DNA of 14,397 nucleotides from CASQEL01 sp036655975. Lineage in GTDB: Bacteria; Desulfobacterota; Desulfovibrionia; Desulfovibrionales; Desulfovibrionaceae. The number at the start of each line of letters is the position of its first letter. Positions within the stretch are counted from its first letter, which is position 1. Below, in pieces: positions 8,227 through 14,397 of the stretch. The stretch lies in the NCBI GenBank assembly GCA_036655975.1, contig JAVVPD010000056.1:1-14397 (forward strand). The letters run 5' to 3'. Made by a program: the position numbers and the translations under genes. The notes beneath the pieces were generated by a model. It ran no database searches. It worked only from the letters and a program-made list of their open reading frames with translations, and was not told where the DNA came from.

Positions 8227-9524
8227 GAACGCGTATCCCCGCCCTGAGGCGCTGGGGCGACAGGTTGCGGCGCCAGCATATAAAAATTATACAGAGCACG
8301 AATATTCGTCTCGCAATCAAACATCGTTTCTACCAATTGCTTGCCGCGCGCAGCCATGGCCCGTGCGGCGTCACGGTCTTGGGCCATACGCTGAATAGCC
8401 TCCGCCAAGGCCACAGGATCCTGTTGCGGAACAATCAAGCCGGTATCGCCATCACGCACCACTTCACCAATGCCGCTCACATTCGTGGCAATCACGGGCA
8501 GTCCACTCGACAAAGCTTCCATAATCACATTGGGGATACCGTCACGGTCGCCGGTGGAGGTAATCACGCAAGGAACCACCATCATGTCGTGCGTTGCCAT
8601 ATACTGCATCAATTGGTCGTTGGGCACAAAACCCGGCATGGTCACGTCATCTTGCAAGTGTAATCGTTTGCACTGCGCCCGCAAGGAAGGGCCTTGGAAA
8701 CCTCCGCCCCCCACAAGGGTCAGATGAAAAGGAAAGCCTTCACGCTTCAGGCGCGCTAATGCCGTAAACAGAATATGAAAACCCTTGGTCCGCACAAAAC
8801 GCCCCACCGCCAGCAATTTATACGGCGCAATCATGGGAACCGTGCTTGCCTGCCGCTGGCGAAATGTCAGGCAATTGTACACCAATTGCACTTTATATTC
8901 CTCCCCAGCGGGACAAAAAGAACGCAAATAATTCACATTAGCGGCATTATTTGTGCGTATCGACAGGCAATCGCGTAATTTTTCACGCAATATACCGTCA
9001 GGAGGGTAAATATCTCCGGCCCGACCGGTAATTATAAGCGGAATACCCGACACGCGCGAAGCCACCCAAGCCGCCGTTCCCGAACCATTGCCCCACGGGG
9101 AATGGATGCGCTCAATACCATCCTTTTGGCACAGTTCCGCCAAATAAAACCCTTCCAGAAAGCATATACTGTTTTCCGCGAGGGTTTCCCAACTCCGCAA
9201 ACGCCGGAACAGTCCCTCGCGCATCAAGGCCCAAGTGCCGGAAAAATTATGGCGTAACGCGCGCCCAAAAGCCGCCAGCACCGACAAGATATGCCGCATG
9301 CCAAGATGGGTTACGGGGCCATCGTACGCGCGCATTTCCTCCGAACAGCCCTTCAAGGCGGGGCCGTACAGGGTGTACACATGAATAGGCAATCCCCGCT
9401 GGCGTAATTGCACAACCTCTCGAAAAATAAAGGTTTCAGATGCCAAGGGAAACCACAGGGGGACATAGGCAATCGTAAGGGCTTTCAAGAAAGATTGGGC
9501 ACTTGCGGAGGCGGAAATAGTCAC
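8217..9524 (-). CDS. Glycosyltransferase, GT4 family (GT-B fold)
   Basis: This 435-residue retaining glycosyltransferase has an acceptor-side N-terminal domain that begins TIAYVPLWFPLASETFIFREV, containing the SETF motif common in exopolysaccharide and lipid glycosyltransferases. The C-terminal nucleotide-sugar domain has KLLAVGRFVRTKGFHILF, then VPNDQL and DGIPNVIMEALSSGLPVIAT, the GT4 EX7E-type site with the usual Asp variant at the first acid. It probably adds a sugar from a nucleotide donor to a lipid or glycan at the inner membrane. No transmembrane segment is evident. The start is a GTG with GAGG at 9532-9535, 7 bases upstream. It is first of a leftward operon with the deacetylase and AsnB-type genes. 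The C-terminus is Pro/Ala/Gln-rich and unconserved. Confidence 0.88.
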   Translation of the reverse strand: MTISASASAQSFLKALTIAYVPLWFPLASETFIFREVVQLRQRGLPIHVYTLYGPALKGCSEEMRAYDGPVTHLGMRHILSVLAAFGRALRHNFSGTWALMREGLFRRLRSWETLAENSICFLEGFYLAELCQKDGIERIHSPWGNGSGTAAWVASRVSGIPLIITGRAGDIYPPDGILREKLRDCLSIRTNNAANVNYLRSFCPAGEEYKVQLVYNCLTFRQRQASTVPMIAPYKLLAVGRFVRTKGFHILFTALARLKREGFPFHLTLVGGGGFQGPSLRAQCKRLHLQDDVTMPGFVPNDQLMQYMATHDMMVVPCVITSTGDRDGIPNVIMEALSSGLPVIATNVSGIGEVVRDGDTGLIVPQQDPVALAEAIQRMAQDRDAARAMAARGKQLVETMFDCETNIRALYNFYMLAPQPVAPAPQGGDTRSCQ

Positions 9525-9531
9525 AAGGATA

Positions 9532-9535
9532 CCTC
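9532..9535 (-). promoter_or_regulatory. Ribosome binding site supporting a GTG start
   Basis: On the minus strand GAGG lies 7 bases before the GTG at 9524-9522. No better-placed ATG exists near the conserved N-terminus, so GTG is taken as the glycosyltransferase start. Confidence 0.55.
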
Positions 9536-9543
9536 ACGGGGAG

Positions 9544-9594
9544 AAAAAATGGCCGAAGCATTATTTGTAATTATATACATAATAATACTTCGGC
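9544..9594 (-). terminator. Intrinsic terminator of the alpha-oxoamine synthase gene
   Basis: GCCGAAG (9552-9558) pairs with CTTCGGC (9588-9594). After one mismatch the stem continues with ATTATT/AATAAT (9560-9565 with 9581-9586), and an inner TGTA/TACA can pair too. On the minus strand the hairpin is followed by CATTTTTT (9552 to 9544), a good U-tract. It stands 28 bases beyond the AOS stop and just before the glycosyltransferase ribosome site. Confidence 0.75.
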
Positions 9595-9600
9595 TTTCAA
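9570..9600 (-). promoter_or_regulatory. Promoter candidate for the glycosyltransferase operon, nested in the terminator
   Basis: Read on the minus strand, TTGAAA (9600-9595, 5 of 6) is followed after 17 bases by TATATA, or after 19 bases by a perfect TATAAT (9575-9570). Transcription would start near 9562, inside the terminator hairpin, so the new transcript carries only one arm of the stem and cannot form it. The leader would be about 38 bases. Confidence 0.45.
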
Positions 9601-9621
9601 ATAGCTATAGGCGCAAAAAAA

Positions 9622-10938
9622 TTACATATCCAAGGTTTTCATAAAAGCTTGGACTTTGGGCAATTCTTCGGCCGTAATATCAATGGCTTTGCGAATATTT
9701 TCGCGCGAATGGGCTGCAGAAAGGAAAAAACGCAAGCGGGCTGTGCCTTCCTTAACAGCGGGGAAGGTAATGGGCATAACAAACACGCCCCTTTCCAGCA
9801 GGGCATTGGCTAAAAAGCCTGCCAGCATGGAATCACCAACAATGATGGGCACATTCGCATAGCCTTGCGCTGCCCCAGTATCAAAACCCTTGCTCTGGGC
9901 ATATTCCAGAAAATACTGGCTGATATCCTGAATACGCCGCACCCTTTCCGGTTCGCGCAGCATAATTTCCAAAGCTTTCTGACACGCCGAGGCCACAATG
10001 GGGGGCATACCCACGCTGAACACAAAACCCGGCGAGCCGTATTTCAGGCATTCCACAAGATCATGGGTTCCCGCGATAAAACCGCCACACCCGCACAGGG
10101 ACTTGCTTAAGGTGCTCATCCACATATCTACGTCTTTGGGGTCAATAGAGTAATGTTCACGCACCCCGCGCCCTGTGGCACCCAGAACGCCCAAAGAATG
10201 GGCCTCGTCCACCAGCATCATGCAATTAAAGCGCTTTTTCAGCTCAATCAAACGGGGTAAATCGGGAATATTGCCGTCCATACTGAACAGGCCTTCGGTC
10301 ACAATGACGGCCCTTTTAAACTCACCCCGATGCCGCAGCAGCAGGGCTTCCAAGGCATCGGCATCATTGTGGGGATAGGAAATACGCTTGGCCCCTGAGA
10401 GCCGCGCCCCCTGAACCAATGAATTGTGGGCCAGACCATCGTGAAAAATGACATCGCCCTTCCCAAATAAAAACCCTAAAGTGGAAACATTCGTGGCGTG
10501 ACCACTGACATACACAATGCAATCTTCCACATCATATAATTCGGCAATAGACTTTTCCAGCAAACGGTGCGGCGGGCGTTCCCCCCCCACCAGCCGGCTG
10601 GCCCCTGCGGAAGTGCCGTATTTCATGGCACTGTCTGCCACAGCGGCGGCAATTTCGGGGTGTCCGTTAATATCTAGGTAATCATACGTGGCAAAATTGA
10701 GATATTCTTTGCCCTCAATATGGGTAATCGCCTTGGCGAGGCCATCGTGACACAAAAAAAGCGGATTACGCATGCCAAAACGCGCTCCCATGGCGACAAG
10801 GCGCTCAAAAGACATTTTGTTTCGCATACGGCTGATTTCAGAACTCGCTTCGCCCTGTTCTGCCTGTGATGCGCCACAAGCCGCAGCAGAGAGCCCTTCA
10901 GACTGGCGTGCTGCCAATGTTTCTTCTTCCTTATTCAT
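9622..10938 (-). CDS. Alpha-oxoamine synthase (PLP-dependent; AONS/KBL/SPT/CqsA superfamily)
   Basis: This 438-residue fold-type I PLP enzyme belongs to the family that condenses an acyl thioester with an amino acid, losing CO2, to give an amino ketone. Core motifs in order are FATYDYL (82-88), GTSAGASRLVGGERPPH (108-124), SGHATNVST with the cofactor-stacking H147, DGLAHNS (H171), TEGLFSMDG, DEAHSLGVLG (D244, H247) and STLSKSLCGCGG with the Schiff-base lysine K279. All catalytic residues are present. The first ~36 residues are an Ala/Glu/Ser-rich low-complexity extension missing from BioF. A ribosome site GGGGAAG at 10943-10949 nevertheless supports this start. No biotin genes are nearby, and the divergent neighbour is a type I polyketide/fatty acid synthase. 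A chain-release role like that of Fum8, SPT or PigH is therefore more likely than BioF. The amino acid substrate cannot be read from sequence. Confidence 0.88.
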   Translation of the reverse strand: MNKEEETLAARQSEGLSAAACGASQAEQGEASSEISRMRNKMSFERLVAMGARFGMRNPLFLCHDGLAKAITHIEGKEYLNFATYDYLDINGHPEIAAAVADSAMKYGTSAGASRLVGGERPPHRLLEKSIAELYDVEDCIVYVSGHATNVSTLGFLFGKGDVIFHDGLAHNSLVQGARLSGAKRISYPHNDADALEALLLRHRGEFKRAVIVTEGLFSMDGNIPDLPRLIELKKRFNCMMLVDEAHSLGVLGATGRGVREHYSIDPKDVDMWMSTLSKSLCGCGGFIAGTHDLVECLKYGSPGFVFSVGMPPIVASACQKALEIMLREPERVRRIQDISQYFLEYAQSKGFDTGAAQGYANVPIIVGDSMLAGFLANALLERGVFVMPITFPAVKEGTARLRFFLSAAHSRENIRKAIDITAEELPKVQAFMKTLDM

Positions 10939-11022
10939 GCCACTTCCCCAATGATATATCGTTAAAAAGCTTTACATTTTAAGTCTTTCGCTATTATTAC
11001 GAAAAAGCAAACATAAAGAGCA

Positions 11023-11062
11023 TCCGCATGGTGAATATAATTTTTACCATACGAATTGCGGA
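11023..11062. promoter_or_regulatory. Nested inverted repeats (operator candidate)
   Basis: The outer arms TCCGCA (11023-11028) and TGCGGA (11057-11062) enclose inner arms ATGGT (11028-11032) and ACCAT (11046-11050). The inner pair extends by a G-T and two A-T pairs toward an AT-rich centre. This is typical of a site for one or more dimeric regulators. It could also form a hairpin if transcribed. Confidence 0.4.
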
Positions 11063-11088
11063 CATGGCAAGCACTTAGCACACACAGA

Positions 11089-11104
11089 GCAATCCGCGTA
11101 TTGC
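11089..11104. promoter_or_regulatory. GCAAT-N6-ATTGC dyad
   Basis: This is a perfect 5-bp inverted repeat with a 6-base spacer (arms 11089-11093 and 11100-11104). Its size suits a helix-turn-helix dimer. A related core, ATTGC, recurs on the + strand at 11136-11140, partly overlapping the next dyad. Confidence 0.3.
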
Positions 11105-11132
11105 CCCGCCCGTGCCCGCTGGACATGCAAAA

Positions 11133-11145
11133 GTAATTGCATTAC
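11133..11145. promoter_or_regulatory. GTAAT-N3-ATTAC dyad
   Basis: This is a perfect 5-bp inverted repeat around TGC. It lies about 130 bases before the synthase ATG, in the usual position for an activator or repressor site. Confidence 0.3.
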
Positions 11146-11156
11146 ATAGCCATAAG

Positions 11157-11207
11157 CTCTTGGCAACTTTTTTTAAAAAAACAGCCGCTGTTACTTATCG
11201 CCAAGAG
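11157..11207. promoter_or_regulatory. Long-spaced 8-bp inverted repeat enclosing a T7A7 tract and a small hairpin
   Basis: CTCTTGGC (11157-11164) and GCCAAGAG (11200-11207) are perfect reverse complements whose starts are 43 bases apart. Between them are seven T then seven A (11168-11181) and a hairpin AACAG-CCG-CTGTT (11180-11192). A further partner, CGGCTG (11211-11216), can pair with CAGCCG (11182-11187) instead. If the -10 at 11227 is used, the right arm overlaps the -35 region. If transcription starts further upstream, this would be a structured leader. Confidence 0.45.
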
Positions 11208-11226
11208 TATCGGCTGCGTATCACGG

Positions 11227-11232
11227 TATAAA
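11227..11232 (+). promoter_or_regulatory. Candidate -10 element of the synthase gene
   Basis: TATAAA matches the -10 consensus at 5 of 6 positions and lies 30 bases before the ATG. No recognisable -35 is found 16-18 bases upstream, which would suit a promoter needing an activator. Confidence 0.3.
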
Positions 11233-11262
11233 ACAGTTTAGCTTACCCAGTCAAAGGCAACC

Positions 11263-14200
11263 ATGCATATTCCAAGCTCTTTGTCCCCACACCGCCTTGC
11301 CATCACAGGAATGGCCCTGCTCAACGCTTTGGGCACTTCCGTGACCGAAGTCTGGAACAACAGCCTCTCTATGCGTAGCGGTATCTGCCCTTTACGCACA
11401 CGTTTCGACGATCCGCCACATTTTGTAGATTCAGCGCATTTTATCCCTGGAATAAACAGCTATTGCGGCGTTATCGGGCATGCCAATTTGGAGTGCACCC
11501 GCCAAGACTTGGGGCTGCCGCCACAGGATTTCCGGGCCATGTCCACGTCGACACGGATGAGCCTGTTTATGGCAAAACAGGCGATTGAAGCGGCGGGATT
11601 GGTCGAAGCAGGCTACGACCCACAGCGCGTGGCCGTGATTGTTTCGCAAAATTCCGGCGAATCCGCCAGTACCTTATGGGATGTAAACCTGAGCGTGCGC
11701 GGTCGCTGGCTTGCCGGACTGGCGGCCCAGGTGGGGCAGTGGTCGGCAGAGCAGCAGGAAGATTTTTATCAGCGCCTGACCCAAGGGCGCGTCCAGCCCG
11801 ACGAAAGCACCATGCTGTACCGTCTCAATTGCACGGCAGCAGGCGCTATTTGCCAGCGCTACGGCTTTGAAGGCCCGGCCTTTTCAGTGGGCGCAGCCTG
11901 TTCATCCAGTATGGCGGCCCTGTACTCCGCCCACAATCTCATCCAAGCGGGCATTATCGATGCCGCCGTGGTGGGCGGGGGCGAAGAAGGCTATGCCCCC
12001 CTCTATTTTACTGAATTTTCCGCCTTGGGCGCTCTGGCCCGCCCCAGTGAATATATCACCACTCCCGAGGCCCACAGCCGCCCCTTTGACTTGCACCGCA
12101 ACGGCTTTGTGCTCGGCGAAGGCGCCGCCATGATCGTGGTGGAACGCGAAGACCTGGCCCGCAAACGCTCCGCCCCTGTGCACGGCATGGTTACCGCCGT
12201 CAGCAATATCACCAATACTTTAGGGCTTGTCGAGCCTTCGGCCTATGCCCAAGCGCAGGCCATTCGCCACTCATTCTCCACCCTCGACTACGGCCCAGAA
12301 GCCGTGGATCTGGTAGAATGCCACGCCACCTCTACGCCCTTGGGCGATCTTGCCGAAGCCCAATCACTGCGCGAATGCTTTGGGCATAAGCAGCGCCCCA
12401 CGGTTCTCTCCGGCTATAAGGCCCAAATAGGCCACACGACAGGAGCTTCGGGCCTCACTTCCCTCATCCACGGCCTGTGCGCCATGCGGGAAGGCCTGTT
12501 CCCCGGCACCCTCAATTATGACAGCCCTGATCCGGCGCTCCAGCTTGACGAGGCCCGCTTGCGGATTCTCTCCACACCAGAAACGTGGGAAACACCAGCC
12601 ACGGGTATACGCCGGTTACAGATAAACACCTTTGGCTTCGGCGGATCGTGTTTTGTTGCCCAAGTGGAAGAGCCCAATGACAGGCAGCCTGAACGTATGC
12701 ACCCTATACCCGCGACCCTTAACCCGCACACGTCACGGCCGCAGAGCCTTTTTCAAGGTCAAGAAAGCCTTGTAGACGGGGCCCGCATGATAAGCCTGCC
12801 CCATCAGGGCAGAATTTGGCGGCTTGGGGCCACCACCCCCCTGTGGATGAACGAATTGGCAGGCTTGTCCGCCGCCCCCGAAAATGCAGAATTGACGGCA
12901 CTGAGCCGACGGGGGCTCTGGTTGTCCCCGCCCGTACCCGCACCCGCCGTTGCCGTAATGTGCTGCGGGCAAGGCAGCGTATGGCCGGGCATGGGCCGCG
13001 CCTTGTATGATACCTTCCCTGCCGCCCGCGAGGCCATGGACCGCATCGCCAAAGTAGCGGACTGGGACATTTTGGGCCTTATGGACGAAACCAGTGTGGA
13101 TAAAATTATCCTAACGCGCTGGCAACAGCCCTATCTTTTTTTGCTCGAATACGCGCAGGCCCACTACCTGACCACGCTGGGGCTAAAACCCGTTGTTATG
13201 TCCGGGCATAGCCTAGGTGAACTGATAGCCCTGTGCCTTGCAGGCGTCTACACCCCTGAAACTGCATGGACTATTCTGGACACCCGCTCCCTTTTCATGG
13301 CCCAAGTGGAAGCGGAAGCCAGCAACGAAACGGGCATGATGTCCGTACACTGTTCTCCCGAGGTTCTCGAAGCCACCCTCAAAGAATGGCCGGAATTACA
13401 CGTTTCCAACTATAATACGCCCATGCAGGTCATTCTCAGCGGGACACGTAGCCTATTGCAAGAAGTACGCAAAGTGTTACGTAAACGGCGCGTACCCGCC
13501 ATGCTCCTGAACGTCAGTTTGGCTTTTCATCATCCGCACATGCGCGCTTTGCGGGAAGCCTCCCTGACCCGCTTGCACCGGCTGGATTTCCACGCCCCCG
13601 CATTACCGATGATGAGCAATATCACCACGGGCCTGTATCCTCAGACAAAAGACGAAATTATTAACTACATCGCCGATCTGGACGAAAATTCTGTGCGCTG
13701 GGTGGAATGCGTCCGCGCCATGTGGAACACCTACAATATCCGCCATTTTGTAGAAATGGGCCCCGGTGACACCCTGTGCGGTTTGGTTTCAGACATCGAA
13801 AACCAAGCCGTGTGCGTTGCCACCGACCGCAAAGGAAAAGAAGTAGAGGCCATGCGAAGTGCCGTGGCTCGTCTGTATGCCCTCGGGCATTTGCCCATGC
13901 GCGCCGGACACGGGGGCCCCCGTCCGGCACTCGCAGAAAAAAAACCAGCTGCTGCGCCCACCTCGCATGAAGTTTATGAAGAACATATCGAAAAAGTCAT
14001 GCCCATCATCGCGCAGGCCACAGGCTACACCCGTGAAGAATTGCAGGCGGATATGGACTTGCGGCATGACCTTGCCATCCGTTCCAGCCGTTTTCCTCTC
14101 ATCATCCATGAGACCGAACGGCAATTTCAGATCAAGCTCCGCTTTGAAGACATGCTTGGCGTTGCCACCATCCGTGATCTTGCCGACGTGCTCCGTAAGC

Positions 14201-14397
14201 TGCAACAGCAAGAAAACACCCCCGCTACCGCCAAAGCCCGCCCTGCTGAACACGCGGTGGAACCTCCCTTGCCCCCGGTGTTACGCTATTCCCCCGATCT
14301 GCAAGATATCCCCCTTGCAGAACCCAAAGCTGTCCGCGTAGCAGCGCTGGTGCTGGTCACGAGCCAAGCGTGTGCGCCCTTGCAGCACCGTCTTGCC
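11263..14397 (+). CDS. Type I polyketide/fatty acid synthase, KS-AT-ACP N-terminal part (3' end outside window)
   Basis: The frame runs 1045 codons without a stop to the window edge, and AAAGG at 11253-11257 precedes the ATG. The ketosynthase (about 10-470) starts like FabF (RLAITGMALLNALGTSVTEVW) and has the active site GAACSSSMAAL (C213), CHATSTPLGD (H354, usually HGTGTPLGD) and AQIGHTTGASG (H391), so the Cys-His-His triad is complete. The acyltransferase (about 563-880) has CCGQGSVWPGMG, GHSLGE (S650) and LAFHHPHM (H756); an xAFH motif favours malonyl over methylmalonyl units. A Pro/Ala linker leads to a carrier domain (about 906-985) where DLAIRSSRF replaces the usual DLGIDS. S941 aligns with the phosphopantetheine serine. 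The remaining ~60 residues are unassigned. It is a cytoplasmic multienzyme that should assemble a carrier-bound acyl chain. Reducing domains may follow downstream. It is divergent from the AOS gene. Confidence 0.92.
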   Translation, partial: MHIPSSLSPHRLAITGMALLNALGTSVTEVWNNSLSMRSGICPLRTRFDDPPHFVDSAHFIPGINSYCGVIGHANLECTRQDLGLPPQDFRAMSTSTRMSLFMAKQAIEAAGLVEAGYDPQRVAVIVSQNSGESASTLWDVNLSVRGRWLAGLAAQVGQWSAEQQEDFYQRLTQGRVQPDESTMLYRLNCTAAGAICQRYGFEGPAFSVGAACSSSMAALYSAHNLIQAGIIDAAVVGGGEEGYAPLYFTEFSALGALARPSEYITTPEAHSRPFDLHRNGFVLGEGAAMIVVEREDLARKRSAPVHGMVTAVSNITNTLGLVEPSAYAQAQAIRHSFSTLDYGPEAVDLVECHATSTPLGDLAEAQSLRECFGHKQRPTVLSGYKAQIGHTTGASGLTSLIHGLCAMREGLFPGTLNYDSPDPALQLDEARLRILSTPETWETPATGIRRLQINTFGFGGSCFVAQVEEPNDRQPERMHPIPATLNPHTSRPQSLFQGQESLVDGARMISLPHQGRIWRLGATTPLWMNELAGLSAAPENAELTALSRRGLWLSPPVPAPAVAVMCCGQGSVWPGMGRALYDTFPAAREAMDRIAKVADWDILGLMDETSVDKIILTRWQQPYLFLLEYAQAHYLTTLGLKPVVMSGHSLGELIALCLAGVYTPETAWTILDTRSLFMAQVEAEASNETGMMSVHCSPEVLEATLKEWPELHVSNYNTPMQVILSGTRSLLQEVRKVLRKRRVPAMLLNVSLAFHHPHMRALREASLTRLHRLDFHAPALPMMSNITTGLYPQTKDEIINYIADLDENSVRWVECVRAMWNTYNIRHFVEMGPGDTLCGLVSDIENQAVCVATDRKGKEVEAMRSAVARLYALGHLPMRAGHGGPRPALAEKKPAAAPTSHEVYEEHIEKVMPIIAQATGYTREELQADMDLRHDLAIRSSRFPLIIHETERQFQIKLRFEDMLGVATIRDLADVLRKLQQQENTPATAKARPAEHAVEPPLPPVLRYSPDLQDIPLAEPKAVRVAALVLVTSQACAPLQHRLA

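Larger units (their letters stand above)
10939..11262. promoter_or_regulatory. Divergent control region between AOS and polyketide synthase genes
   Basis: This is a 324-base AT-rich non-coding stretch with no open frame of note. It contains several dyads (listed separately), an AAAGCTTT palindrome at 10966-10973 and an imperfect 14-base palindrome at 10950-10963 next to the AOS ribosome site. It must hold promoters for both divergent genes. No leftward promoter with good -35 and -10 elements stands out; TAAAAT on the minus strand at 10981-10976 is the best -10 for the AOS gene. Confidence 0.6.

Noticed and set aside
9622..10938. BioF (8-amino-7-oxononanoate synthase) for biotin synthesis
   Set aside because: No other biotin gene is in view, and the neighbour is a polyketide-type synthase with a shared control region. 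It remains a fallback because the active-site motifs are common to the whole family.
11157..11207. Intrinsic terminator
   Set aside because: No rightward gene lies upstream in the control region, the T-run is inside the hairpin rather than after it, and the main arms are 35 bases apart.
13789..14341. Overlapping frames on both strands over the acyltransferase/carrier part of the synthase
   Set aside because: The main frame has clear AT and carrier motifs through this stretch; the other frames show only compositional bias.
11263..14397. PfaA-type polyunsaturated fatty acid synthase
   Set aside because: PfaA has tandem carrier repeats with LGxDS motifs and a different ketosynthase active-site context. 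Only one divergent carrier is seen here. The missing C-terminus leaves a distant relationship open.
1..14397. tRNA or rRNA genes, CRISPR arrays, insertion sequences, prophage genes
   Set aside because: No repeat-spacer pattern, transposase, integrase or RNA gene signature was seen on either strand by eye.

Overview
The window looks like a chromosomal segment of a moderately GC-rich, flagellated Gram-negative bacterium. The hook protein, the class A penicillin-binding protein and a TrmI-type tRNA methyltransferase together suggest a deltaproteobacterium close to the Desulfovibrionaceae. That placement is an inference from protein style, not a database match.

Left part (1-4496, all + strand): three housekeeping genes. 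These are the 3' end of a flagellar hook gene (flgE) closed by a clear hairpin terminator, a complete bifunctional penicillin-binding protein 1A gene with its own candidate promoter and a perfect inverted repeat in its leader, and trmI just behind it.

Middle and right part (4512-14397): an accessory gene block. A TetR-family regulator (+) with a good sigma-70-type promoter faces a leftward operon of GT4 glycosyltransferase, WalW-like polysaccharide deacetylase and AsnB-type glutamine amidotransferase/asparagine synthetase. Upstream of this operon, also leftward, lies a PLP-dependent alpha-oxoamine synthase (AOS) gene. It ends in an intrinsic terminator whose loop and arm also carry the best promoter candidate for the glycosyltransferase operon. 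A 324-bp divergent control region rich in dyad symmetries separates the AOS gene from a rightward giant gene. Only its first 1045 codons are in the window: ketosynthase, acyltransferase, acyl carrier protein, then an unidentified segment running off the edge.

Working model (inference): the type I synthase builds a carrier-bound acyl chain, and the AOS releases it by decarboxylative condensation with an amino acid, giving an amino-ketone or sphingoid-like lipid. The glycosyltransferase, deacetylase and amidotransferase could then decorate the product, with the TetR protein as local regulator. The parts are recognisable, but I do not know a described pathway with this exact combination in such a host, so this is the candidate undescribed system of the window.
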